From Proteobacteria bacterium UBA6908 (GTDB lineage: Bacteria; Pseudomonadota; Gammaproteobacteria; Acidiferrobacterales; UBA6901): DNA of 8,162 nt. The position numbers and the translations under genes were made by a program. The stretch's first letter is position 1, and each line of letters begins with the position of its first letter. Under the pieces are notes generated by a model. That model saw only the letters and a list, made by a program, of their open reading frames with translations, did not search any database and was not told the origin of the DNA. Positions 1 through 6,480 of this stretch are shown piece after piece. The stretch spans positions 17,293 through 25,454 of the forward strand of contig DKBE01000053.1 of the NCBI GenBank assembly GCA_002451085.1. The letters are read 5' to 3'.

Positions 1-65
1 CTCCGCCGCAGGATTTGCGCGACTTGCTCGAAGTACTCGAACGCGACTTGCGATCTGCACCATGA
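1..65 (+). CDS. rluD: C-terminal end of RluD-like 23S rRNA pseudouridine synthase (partial)
   Basis: Only the last 20 codons are present, read from position 3 and ending at TGA 63-65. The peptide (PPQDLRDLLEVLERDLR...) is an acidic/basic amphipathic tail of the kind that closes RluD-family synthases, which modify helix 69 of 23S rRNA. The identification rests mainly on gene order, because rluD precedes pgeF in many gammaproteobacteria. Its stop overlaps the pgeF start as ATGA, which points to translational coupling. No catalytic domain lies within the window, so another gene with a similar tail cannot be excluded. Confidence 0.6.
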   Translation, partial: PPQDLRDLLEVLERDLRSAP

Positions 66-808
66 ATAGGCAAAGGTCATGGATCGTTCCCGACTGGCCG
101 GCGCCGTCCGCAGTGCACGCAGCCGTGACAACGCGAATCGGTGGAGTCAGTTTGGAGCCCTATGCGACGTTCAATCTTGCCGCGCATGTTGGCGATAACC
201 CATCCTCCGTGTCTGCAAACCGGGCCCGGTTGCGGGACACTTTGCAACTCCCGTCTGAACCGGTGTGGCTCAGACAGGTGCATGGCGTCAAGGTGATTGA
301 CGCCGGCCAGGCCGGCGTGGATCCGGAAGCGGATGGTGCCTATACCATGCATTCTGGCATTGTGTGCACCGTGTTGACCGCCGACTGCCTGCCGGTATTG
401 CTGTGTGATCGTTCCGGGACGCGCGTCGCGGCACTGCACGCCGGTTGGCGCGGATTGGTCAACGGGGTGATCGAGGCGGGCGTAAAGGCGCTTGGCCTTG
501 ACGGTCATGAATTGATGGCCTGGCTGGGTCCGGCCATCGGTCCCACGGCGTTTGAGGTGGGGGCAGAAGTGCGCCAGGCGTTCACCTCGCATGATCCGCA
601 GGCCGAGACGGCATTCCTGCCGCTGACGGGCGGAAAATACCTGGCCAACATTTACCAGCTCGCGCGCCAGCGCCTGACAACGATAGGCATTCATCAGATA
701 TTCGGCGGCGATTTCTGCACCGTCCGCGATACTGGGCGTTTTTATTCCTTTCGGCGGGATGGCGCCACCGGACGCATGGCCTCGCTCATCTGGCTATCCA
801 GCCGCTGA
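62..808 (+). CDS. pgeF: PgeF/YfiH multicopper-oxidase-like protein, peptidoglycan editing factor
   Basis: This is a 248-residue protein of the YfiH/PgeF (laccase-domain, DUF152) family, full length for the family. The metal-site triad is visible: His74 in RQVHG, Cys109 in TADC and His126 in ALHAGWRG. These correspond to His71, Cys107 and His124 of E. coli YfiH. Other family blocks are GP.IGP..FEVG (156-167) and the C-terminal SFRRDGATGRMASLIWL block (229-245). In E. coli the protein keeps L-serine out of the peptidoglycan stem in place of L-alanine; homologues have also been described as polyphenol oxidases or purine nucleoside enzymes. It is probably cytoplasmic, since no signal peptide is seen. 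The ATG at 62 overlaps the rluD stop, so it is likely made from the rluD transcript. Confidence 0.95.
   Translation: MNRQRSWIVPDWPAPSAVHAAVTTRIGGVSLEPYATFNLAAHVGDNPSSVSANRARLRDTLQLPSEPVWLRQVHGVKVIDAGQAGVDPEADGAYTMHSGIVCTVLTADCLPVLLCDRSGTRVAALHAGWRGLVNGVIEAGVKALGLDGHELMAWLGPAIGPTAFEVGAEVRQAFTSHDPQAETAFLPLTGGKYLANIYQLARQRLTTIGIHQIFGGDFCTVRDTGRFYSFRRDGATGRMASLIWLSSR
300..318. repeat. Perfect 19-base inverted repeat inside pgeF
   Basis: Two 9-base arms (300-308 and 310-318, ACGCCGGCC and its complement) flank a single A at 309. The run codes for Asp-Ala-Gly-Gln-Ala-Gly-Val in pgeF. As RNA it would form a very GC-rich hairpin with a three-base loop. No T-run follows, so it is not a terminator. 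It may be chance in GC-rich coding sequence. Confidence 0.5.
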
Positions 809-869
809 CGCATTTTTCCGGCCCTGCGGTTATCATGAGCGCCCCGAATCCTGGCGACCCTGACTCTCC

Positions 870-1652
870 ATGACGCTTATTGGCTGGATCATTGCCTTCT
901 CGCTGGTGGGTGGCGTACTGAGCGTCCTGGCCGCAGCCAGTTTTTTATTGATTCCGGAATCATGGCGTAGCCGGTTGTTGCCGGCGATGGTGAGTTTTGC
1001 GATCGGTGCGCTGCTTGGCGCTGCGTTCCTGGCCGTGTTGCCGCATGCGCTTGAATCACCGGGGCTACGTGACATGCACGCCATTACCGGAACCGTGTTG
1101 GGCGGCTTGCTCGGGTTTTTCCTCCTGGAGAAACTGGTGTTGTGGCGGCATTGCCATGCCGATGAATGTGAAACCCACGCTCCTGATCGGCGGCACAGCC
1201 ACACGTCGGCTGCCGGTTACCTGATTGTGATCGGCGATGGCGTGCACAACTTTGTAGACGGTGTATTGATCGCCGCCGCGTTCTATACCGACATCCATTT
1301 GGGTGTGGTTACGGCGCTGGCGGTAGCGGCGCACGAGATACCCCAGGAGGTCGGCGATTTCGCCATTCTGTTGCACAGCGGCTTTACGCGCGGCAAGGCT
1401 TTCTTCTACAACATGTTGTCGAGCCTGACCACCGTGATCGGCGGCGTACTGGCCTATTTCTTTCTCGGCCTGGCACAGTCAGCCGTGCCGTATGTGCTGG
1501 CGGTAGCAGCATCGAGCTTTATCTACATTGCCGTAGCGGACCTGATTCCGGGGCTGCACAAGCGAGTTGACCCGCGCGCCACCTTCGAGCAAGTGATGCT
1601 GATTGCCTGCGGCATTACCGTGATTGCTTTGGCACACGCCGCATTGCATTAA
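870..1652 (+). CDS. ZIP-family divalent metal transporter
   Basis: This 260-residue inner-membrane protein has about eight hydrophobic segments (roughly 3-28, 37-60, 71-91, 116-139, 143-169, 177-203, 206-226 and 240-258). ZIP proteins import zinc, iron or other divalent metals. The binuclear metal site is visible in segment 4 as HNFVD (His126, Asn127, Asp130) and in segment 5 as HEIPQE (His155, Glu156, Glu160). Between segments 3 and 4 lies a loop rich in His, Cys and acidic residues (93-111, including RHCHADECETH and RRHSH), typical of metal-sensing loops in ZIPs. The gene starts 61 bases after pgeF and has no good Shine-Dalgarno sequence. The metal imported cannot be told from sequence; zinc is the usual default. 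Confidence 0.92.
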   Translation: MTLIGWIIAFSLVGGVLSVLAAASFLLIPESWRSRLLPAMVSFAIGALLGAAFLAVLPHALESPGLRDMHAITGTVLGGLLGFFLLEKLVLWRHCHADECETHAPDRRHSHTSAAGYLIVIGDGVHNFVDGVLIAAAFYTDIHLGVVTALAVAAHEIPQEVGDFAILLHSGFTRGKAFFYNMLSSLTTVIGGVLAYFFLGLAQSAVPYVLAVAASSFIYIAVADLIPGLHKRVDPRATFEQVMLIACGITVIALAHAALH

Positions 1653-1659
1653 CTCGCTC

Positions 1660-1664
1660 AGGGG
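1660..1664 (+). promoter_or_regulatory. Shine-Dalgarno site of the ACT-domain gene
   Basis: AGGGG lies five bases before the ATG at 1670. It is the clearest ribosome binding site in this run of genes and fixes the start of the ACT-domain protein. It also suggests that this gene is initiated on its own rather than only by coupling to the ZIP gene, which ends 17 bases upstream. Confidence 0.6.
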
Positions 1665-1669
1665 CACGT

Positions 1670-2209
1670 ATGGAAAAAACCGAAACAGATGACGCACAGT
1701 GGTTGATGTTGACGGTCGTTGGCAGTGACCGACCGGGCATCGTTGCACGGCTCACGGAAGCGCTTTTTCATGCCGGCTGCAATCTCGGCGAGGCCTCGAT
1801 GGCGCGGCTGGGTGGAAATTTCACCATGATGCTCATGGTTGAGGGTACCGATTCTGCCGCATTGGAACGACTGCTACGACCGGTCACCGACGACTTGGGA
1901 TTACGACTGCATGTGGATGTCATTCAGGGCATCCTGCATCACCATGAGGAACCGAACGTGCAGGTGACTGTGCACGGCGCGGATCGGCCGGGCATCGTTG
2001 CCCAGGTAACCGGCGCGCTGGCCAAGGCCGGGTTCAACATCCTTGACCTCAATTCCGATGTCGGTGGAACCCGTGAACGGCCTTTCTATGTCATGATCAT
2101 TGACGGTTTTGTCGACGGCGGCGCGGCGGTGGCGGAGCAGGCGCTGGCGCCGTTAAGCACGAATGGCATTGAAGTGCGCATCACCACGCTCGACACCCTG
2201 ATCGGTTGA
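1670..2209 (+). CDS. GcvR-like regulatory protein with two ACT domains
   Basis: This 179-residue protein has two ACT domains in tandem, about 12-82 and 97-173. Each begins with the signature strand-turn: SDRPGIVARLTEAL (19-32) and ADRPGIVAQVTGAL (104-117). Each continues with the helix and strand that usually form a ligand-binding dimer interface (CNLGEASM, FNILDLNS). The architecture and length fit the GcvR family. E. coli GcvR binds GcvA and represses the glycine cleavage operon when glycine is scarce; many GcvR-like proteins have unknown partners. No DNA-binding domain is seen, so it probably acts through another protein or senses an amino acid. No gcv gene is in the window, so the target is unknown. 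It is followed after three bases by the deformylase gene. Confidence 0.85.
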   Translation: MEKTETDDAQWLMLTVVGSDRPGIVARLTEALFHAGCNLGEASMARLGGNFTMMLMVEGTDSAALERLLRPVTDDLGLRLHVDVIQGILHHHEEPNVQVTVHGADRPGIVAQVTGALAKAGFNILDLNSDVGGTRERPFYVMIIDGFVDGGAAVAEQALAPLSTNGIEVRITTLDTLIG

Positions 2210-2212
2210 CCG

Positions 2213-2713
2213 ATGGCGGTACGCCGTATCTTGCAGTACCCCGATCCGCGTCTCACGCAGATCTCAGCCCCGGTCACGGTGTTTGATGCGGCCTTGCACG
2301 CATTGCTGCAGGATCTGGAGGACACGATGCGCGCCGGGCCGGGATCGGTCGGGGTGGCAGCACCACAAATCGGCGCACTGTCGAGAGTCGTGATCGTGGA
2401 CGTATCAGCAAAACCGGGTATTTCACATCACGGTTGCCTGCGGCTGGTGAACCCGGAGATTGTCCATCGCGAAGACGAGGTCAAGGGTCGTGAAGGCTGT
2501 ATGTCGGTACCCGATTTCACTGGCAATGTACGGCGTGCCTCTGCCATTCGGCTGCGTGCCCAGGATGGCGAAGGGCAGTGGGGCGAATGGGACTGTACAG
2601 GCTATGAGGCGCGTGCTGTGCAGCATGAAATAGACCATATCAACGGCCTGCTGTTCCTGGATCGCGTGGTGAGCACCCGCCATGATCTGTTCAGGCGGAA
2701 AAAGTACTTGTAG
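2213..2713 (+). CDS. def: Peptide deformylase
   Basis: This 166-residue enzyme removes the formyl group from the initiator methionine of new proteins in the cytoplasm. All three family motifs are present. Motif 1 is SVGVAAPQ (45-52), where the usual first Gly is Ser. Motif 2 is EGCMSVP (94-100), with metal ligand Cys96. Motif 3 is QHEIDHINGLLF (137-148), with metal ligands His138 and His142 and catalytic Glu139. The opening RRILQYPDPRL matches the family N-terminus, supporting the ATG at 2213. Only three bases separate it from the ACT-domain gene, so translation is probably coupled. No fmt gene is adjacent, so this may be a second deformylase besides a def-fmt copy elsewhere; that is inference. 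Confidence 0.95.
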   Translation: MAVRRILQYPDPRLTQISAPVTVFDAALHALLQDLEDTMRAGPGSVGVAAPQIGALSRVVIVDVSAKPGISHHGCLRLVNPEIVHREDEVKGREGCMSVPDFTGNVRRASAIRLRAQDGEGQWGEWDCTGYEARAVQHEIDHINGLLFLDRVVSTRHDLFRRKKYL

Positions 2714-2764
2714 ACGTTTCGGGTGACAGAAGGCGGTCGCCGCGAGCTGACGTAGCTTGCCTGA

Positions 2765-4051
2765 CTAGTGGTGCACGGGCATGTAGTCCACGGGGTTAAT
2801 CCCGAAGGCGCCGGCCGGCAGCACATTGCGGATCTCAAGCGGCCGGCCAGTGGCATCCGGCGTGGTGTGCATCAGATCAACAATGCTTGCCGGCGAATAG
2901 GGCTGTTTGTCGGCAGACAGAATCAGCGCCACGCGCGGACGCAGCCGACGTTGGCGATTCGCGGTGATGACCACCCCGATGCTGCCGTTGTTCATTTCAA
3001 CAACACTGCCGATTGGGAAGATGCCCATGCACTGGATGAATTGCTCGACCAGCCAGGGGTGGTAGGCGCGTTCGCGCCCTTCGTAAATGATTCTGAGCGC
3101 ATCGGCTGCCGACAGGCTCAGGTGGTAGGCACGGTCGCTGGTAATGGCGTCGTAGGTGTCGACAATTCCGCTGATCAAGCCAAACTCGCCGATGGTATCG
3201 CCACTCATGCCGAAGATGTAGCCGTTGCCGGCATAGCGTTCGTGGTGTCGACCCACCACTTCCAGGGAGGCCGCTGGGATCCCGGTACTGCCTTCCAGGA
3301 GCTTGAGCCCCTCGGGGACATGCGATTTGATAATGTCGAATTCTTCCTTGGTCAGTGCCTCGGGTTTATCCAGGAGCTCATTCGGGACCTTGATCTTGCC
3401 GATGTCATGCAGGAGGGCGCCAATTCCCAGTACATTGAGTTTCTCGCGGTCGTAACCAAGATGGCGGCCGAGTGCCAGCGCCAGCACACTGACACGCAGG
3501 CTGTGCGTCGCGGTGTATTCGTGTTTTTTCTTGAGTTGAGTCAGCCAGACCAGGGCATCCGGGTTGCGGAGAATGCTTTCGGTCATCTGCCCGACGATTT
3601 TACCGGCGCGCGGAATATCCAGGTTCTTGCCAAAGCGTGCATCGTCGAGCAGCGTAAAGAGAGTCTCACGCGCACTGTTTTCGATTTCCATTGCCTGGCG
3701 AATTTCCTGCTCGACCGGAACAATGTCCGGATAATGGTGCGTGGCAGGAATGCCAGTGCGCGGGAGTGGCCGGCTGATAACCGTTTCGTGCGGACGATTG
3801 ATCTGGTGGCGGGTCGGGGCCTTTTCGGACTTCGCCGCGGATTGAGCGATTGTGCTCGAGTGTCGAGCGACCTGATGTTCTTCGCCGGTCAGGATAAAAA
3901 CATGCTGGCAGATGCGTTGCAGCTCGGCGAGCTGCTCATCCGTCGTAATTTCAAAGCCCTGGAACATGAATTGCGTGCCGAGCCATGGACGATCCAGCTC
4001 GGTGACGTACATTCCCTTGCGTAAATCCCTGACGTCAATCTTGGTTTTCAT
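2765..4051 (-). CDS. DUF3391/HD-GYP domain protein, probable cyclic di-GMP phosphodiesterase with variant GYP motif
   Basis: This is a 428-residue soluble protein. Residues 1 to about 125 resemble DUF3391, opening with KIDVRDLRKGMYVTELDRPW, and are followed by a linker. The HD-GYP domain spans about 150-345. Metal ligands are visible: His183 (ATHSLRV), His215-Asp216 (LLHDIGKIKVP), His244 (IKSHVPEG), His269-His270 (GRHHER) and Asp298 (VDTYDAITSDRAY). HD-GYP enzymes cut cyclic di-GMP to pGpG or GMP. The usual HHERxDGxGYP reads HHERYAGNGYIFG here: Asp becomes Ala and the Pro of GYP becomes Ile (279). Catalytic residues are intact, so activity is likely, but partner contacts normally made by the GYP loop may differ. 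The C-terminal tail (from about 345, FPIGSVVEMNNGSIGVV) is usual for this subfamily. It lies 148 bases after nadC on the same strand and converges with def. Confidence 0.92.
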   Translation of the reverse strand: MKTKIDVRDLRKGMYVTELDRPWLGTQFMFQGFEITTDEQLAELQRICQHVFILTGEEHQVARHSSTIAQSAAKSEKAPTRHQINRPHETVISRPLPRTGIPATHHYPDIVPVEQEIRQAMEIENSARETLFTLLDDARFGKNLDIPRAGKIVGQMTESILRNPDALVWLTQLKKKHEYTATHSLRVSVLALALGRHLGYDREKLNVLGIGALLHDIGKIKVPNELLDKPEALTKEEFDIIKSHVPEGLKLLEGSTGIPAASLEVVGRHHERYAGNGYIFGMSGDTIGEFGLISGIVDTYDAITSDRAYHLSLSAADALRIIYEGRERAYHPWLVEQFIQCMGIFPIGSVVEMNNGSIGVVITANRQRRLRPRVALILSADKQPYSPASIVDLMHTTPDATGRPLEIRNVLPAGAFGINPVDYMPVHH

Positions 4052-4100
4052 CTGTATTGTGTTGATTCGTTGGGACGGGCCAGTCCATATGTCCCTTATA

Positions 4101-4128
4101 TTTATAGCTTAGTGGCTGACTGGGTCGA
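4101..4128 (-). promoter_or_regulatory. Candidate sigma-70 promoter for the HD-GYP gene
   Basis: On the minus strand TCGACC (4123-4128, four of six matches to the -35 consensus) is followed after 16 bases by TATAAA (4101-4106, five of six matches to the -10 consensus). Transcription would start near 4094, giving a leader of about 43 bases. It lies in a 148-base gap that is strikingly AT-rich (13 G or C among 60 bases at 4141-4200). The gene could therefore be transcribed apart from nadC. This is prediction by eye only. Confidence 0.4.
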
Positions 4129-4181
4129 TCTCAACCTCTGCTATTTTAATAAGAAAGTCAATATAAAACAGTAGAATACAA

Positions 4182-4195
4182 CATTATTGTAATGT
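4182..4195 (-). repeat. 14-base palindromic element, copy 2 (leader of HD-GYP gene)
   Basis: On the minus strand this reads ACATTACAATAATG, with a perfect internal palindrome CATTA-caa-TAATG. It differs by one base from the copy at 5052-5065 that covers the nadC start codon. It lies five bases beyond the nadC stop codon and about 130 bases before the HD-GYP start. It could be an operator shared by the two genes or a chance match. Confidence 0.45.
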
Positions 4196-4199
4196 CGAT

Positions 4200-5054
4200 T
4201 TACGTACGAGCAGTCTGAAATCGCATTGAAAGATCAATTGCCTGTAGATGTTTGGTCAGTCCGCCAATCGAGATGAAATCCACCCCGGTTTCCGCCACCG
4301 CCCGGATATTTTCGAGCGTGATGCCACCCGAGGCTTCCAGGGTGGCGCGTTGGGCAGTAAGCTGAACGGCACGACGCATCAGGTCCAGGCTGAGGTTGTC
4401 GAGCAGGATTCGGGTGGCGCCCGATTCCAGGGCCTCGCGCAGTTGATCCAGATTCTCAATTTCGATTTCAACGGGCAGCCCGGGTGGCGACAGCAGGCGC
4501 GCCCGTTCCAGTGCGGCGCGCACTGAACCCGCAGCCGCGATGTGGTTCTCCTTGATCAGGATGGCATCGTAAAGTCCCATCCGGTGATTTTGTCCACCAC
4601 CGCAGCGCACGGCATATTTCTGCGCGTGACGCAGCCCCGGTATGGTTTTTCGCGTATCCAGAACTTGTGCCCGGGTTCCATGCACCGCGGTAACATAGCG
4701 AGACACGGTCGTGGCCGTGCCGGACAGGGTTTGGAGAAAATTCAGCGCCGTGCGTTCGCTGGTGAGCAAGGCACGCGCCGGACCTTCGACGCGACATAAA
4801 ATCTGACCAGGGTGCACAGTGTCGCCGTCCTGCGCCATCCAGGTGATATGCACGCGCCTGTCCACTTGGCGAAATGCTTCGTCAAACCATGGAGTACCGG
4901 ATAACACGGCTTCGTCTCGAACCAGCAGTTCCGCCAACGCGGGATCATCAGGCACCAGGGCCGCAGTACGGTCACCGTCACCGACGTCCTCCTGCAGTGC
5001 GCGTTGCACGTCAGTCCGAACAACCTCCTCAGGAGGCGGCAGTAGCGTTGTCAT
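4200..5054 (-). CDS. nadC: Nicotinate-nucleotide pyrophosphorylase (quinolinate phosphoribosyltransferase)
   Basis: The product joins quinolinate and PRPP to give nicotinate mononucleotide, CO2 and pyrophosphate in de novo NAD synthesis. From the ATG at 5054 the protein is 284 residues, the usual NadC length. The frame is open further upstream to 5240, but that extension has no family similarity and would run through the divergent promoter region, so I reject it. Visible blocks are [16 protein letters not shown] (100-115), [10 protein letters not shown] (133-142) with [13 protein letters not shown] (146-158), LIKENH (166-171), EIEIEN (196-201), LLDNLS (217-222), EASGGI (240-245) and [13 protein letters not shown] (257-269). 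These carry the known quinolinate- and PRPP-binding Arg, Lys, His, Glu and Asp residues. No nadA or nadB is nearby. There is no clear ribosome binding site; the start codon lies within a 14-base repeated element. Confidence 0.96.
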   Translation of the reverse strand: MTTLLPPPEEVVRTDVQRALQEDVGDGDRTAALVPDDPALAELLVRDEAVLSGTPWFDEAFRQVDRRVHITWMAQDGDTVHPGQILCRVEGPARALLTSERTALNFLQTLSGTATTVSRYVTAVHGTRAQVLDTRKTIPGLRHAQKYAVRCGGGQNHRMGLYDAILIKENHIAAAGSVRAALERARLLSPPGLPVEIEIENLDQLREALESGATRILLDNLSLDLMRRAVQLTAQRATLEASGGITLENIRAVAETGVDFISIGGLTKHLQAIDLSMRFQTART

Positions 5055-5065
5055 TGTTGTAATGT
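5052..5065 (-). repeat. 14-base element, copy 1 (overlapping nadC start codon)
   Basis: On the minus strand this reads ACATTACAACAATG; its last three bases are the nadC ATG. Thirteen of fourteen bases match the copy at 4182-4195. If a regulator binds here it would sit where ribosomes load on nadC, or just downstream of the promoter. Confidence 0.45.
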
Positions 5066-5175
5066 ACCCGGAGATGCCATTTTTTCCGGTAGCGCGAGTA
5101 GAGCTATCTGGACAAACGAGTGTAGCGAAATTCGACTGGGCATGCGAAAGTAACCAAAAACACCTATTTGTCTGC
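5055..5175. promoter_or_regulatory. Divergent intergenic region between nadC and the MFS gene
   Basis: These 121 bases must hold the promoter of nadC (minus strand) and probably that of the MFS gene (plus strand). I find no strong -35/-10 pair on either strand. The best minus-strand -10 is TACACT (complement of 5116-5121 region), with a poor -35. A possible hairpin in the nadC leader has arms 5065-5072 and 5085-5091 with one bulged base and a loop containing a run of six A on the minus strand. Confidence 0.5.
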
Positions 5176-6480
5176 ATGCCTTCTACGCCACCCGTCACGC
5201 GTCGCGAGATTTTCTCCTGGGCGATGTTCGATTTCGCCAATTCCGGTTATACGACCGTGGTGCTCACGGCGATATTCAATGCCTATTTTGTCAGTGTGGT
5301 GGCTGGCAACGGCCCGGACCAGGACGGGCGTGCCACCCTGCTATGGACGTTTGCCACCAGCATTACCAATATCCTGGTGCTGATCAGTGCACCGGTCATC
5401 GGCGCCATTGCCGATCATGGCGCCAGGAAGAAGCAGTTTTTGCTGATCAGTACGCTCGGTTGTGTCCTGTTTACGGCGTTACTGGCTACGGTCGGTCCCG
5501 GCGACGTGATGCTGGGCATGCTGCTGCTGGTGTTGTCGGCGTTCATGTTTCACACCGGGGAGGATCTGATTGCCGGTTTTCTGCCGGAACTCGCCGACGA
5601 ACATGATATGGGGCGCATATCCGGTTATGGCTGGTCGCTCGGATACTTCGGGGGCATGCTGGTGCTGGGTCTGTGCCTGGTGTATGTCGGGATGGCGCAG
5701 GCGCGCGGCGACAGCGCTGCCCAGTATGTTCCGGTAACGATGCTGATCACCGCCGGCGCCTTCGCGTTCGCTGCCTTGCCGACCTTCCTGTGGCTGCGCG
5801 AGCGGGCTACACCGCAACCACTATCTTCGTGGCGTGCGGCTGTGCAGATTGGGTTTCACCGGGTGCGCCAGACCTTTTTGCATGCCCGACACTATCAGGA
5901 CCTGTTCCGGTTTTTGATCACGCTGTCGATCTACTACTGTGGCATCTATACAGTCATCGTGCTGGCGGCCATCTATGCCCAGCAGGTGATGGGATTCGGG
6001 ATGCAGGAAACCATCCTGATGATTTTGCTGGTCAACATCACCGCGGCAGTCGGCGCCTTTGGTTTTGGGCATGTGCAAGATCGCCTGGGCTCGGTGGCGA
6101 CGCTGGTGATTACATTGCTCATTTGGGTTGCAGCACTGGTGTTGGCCTATTTCAATGAGACTCGATCCGGATTCTGGCTGGTGGCCAACCTTATCGGGTT
6201 GGCGCTGGGTTCAAGCCAATCTGCCGGGCGGGCGCTCATTGGCTTGTTTTCGCCCCCGGATCGCAGTGCTGAATTTTTTGGCTTATGGGGCCTCGCCGGA
6301 AAATTGGCTTCGGTGATTGGACCGCTGAGCTATGGAATGGTGGCTTTCCTCACCCAGGGTAACCACCGTCTTGCCCTGCTGACGACCGCCGGCTTCTTTA
6401 TAGCCGGACTATTGCTGCTCCTGACCGTGAATGAAAAACGCGGCCGCACCGCTGCACGCAACGTTCGAATCGACACATGA
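5176..6480 (+). CDS. UMF1-family (Atg22-like) MFS transporter
   Basis: This 434-residue inner-membrane protein has about twelve hydrophobic segments. It carries UMF1 (Atg22-like) MFS signatures: [15 protein letters not shown] (15-29) at the start, [19 protein letters not shown] (135-153) followed by SLGYFGG, and near the end [16 protein letters not shown] (341-356) with [18 protein letters not shown] (366-383). The family's substrates are poorly known; the eukaryotic member Atg22 exports amino acids from the vacuole. The frame is open back to 4819, but that part is antisense to nadC and has no family similarity; the ATG at 5176 places the WAMFDFANS block about 14 residues in, as usual. No clear ribosome binding site precedes it. 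Its stop overlaps the start of the acyltransferase gene as ATGA. Confidence 0.9.
   Translation: MPSTPPVTRREIFSWAMFDFANSGYTTVVLTAIFNAYFVSVVAGNGPDQDGRATLLWTFATSITNILVLISAPVIGAIADHGARKKQFLLISTLGCVLFTALLATVGPGDVMLGMLLLVLSAFMFHTGEDLIAGFLPELADEHDMGRISGYGWSLGYFGGMLVLGLCLVYVGMAQARGDSAAQYVPVTMLITAGAFAFAALPTFLWLRERATPQPLSSWRAAVQIGFHRVRQTFLHARHYQDLFRFLITLSIYYCGIYTVIVLAAIYAQQVMGFGMQETILMILLVNITAAVGAFGFGHVQDRLGSVATLVITLLIWVAALVLAYFNETRSGFWLVANLIGLALGSSQSAGRALIGLFSPPDRSAEFFGLWGLAGKLASVIGPLSYGMVAFLTQGNHRLALLTTAGFFIAGLLLLLTVNEKRGRTAARNVRIDT

Noticed and set aside
833..1204. Minus-strand open frame opposite the ZIP gene
   Set aside because: Shadow of the ZIP reading frame; low-complexity translation without known motifs.
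2714..2764. Possible terminator between the convergent def and HD-GYP genes
   Set aside because: Only a four-base stem with a three-base loop (2733-2743) and no T-run on either strand; not convincing.
2768..4024. Long plus-strand open frame of 418 codons opposite the HD-GYP gene
   Set aside because: It is the antisense shadow of a gene with clear domain motifs; its translation has no recognisable family features.
4182..4195. Terminator for nadC at the CATTA/TAATG palindrome
   Set aside because: The stem is short and AT-rich with no following T-run; it fits an operator-like element better.
4819..5175. In-frame N-terminal extension of the MFS protein
   Set aside because: It is antisense to nadC, rich in Ser and Thr, and unlike UMF1 proteins, which begin close to the WAxxDFANS block.
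5055..5240. In-frame N-terminal extension of NadC
   Set aside because: It crosses the divergent promoter region and the start of the MFS gene and lacks similarity to NadC; the 284-residue form has the normal length.
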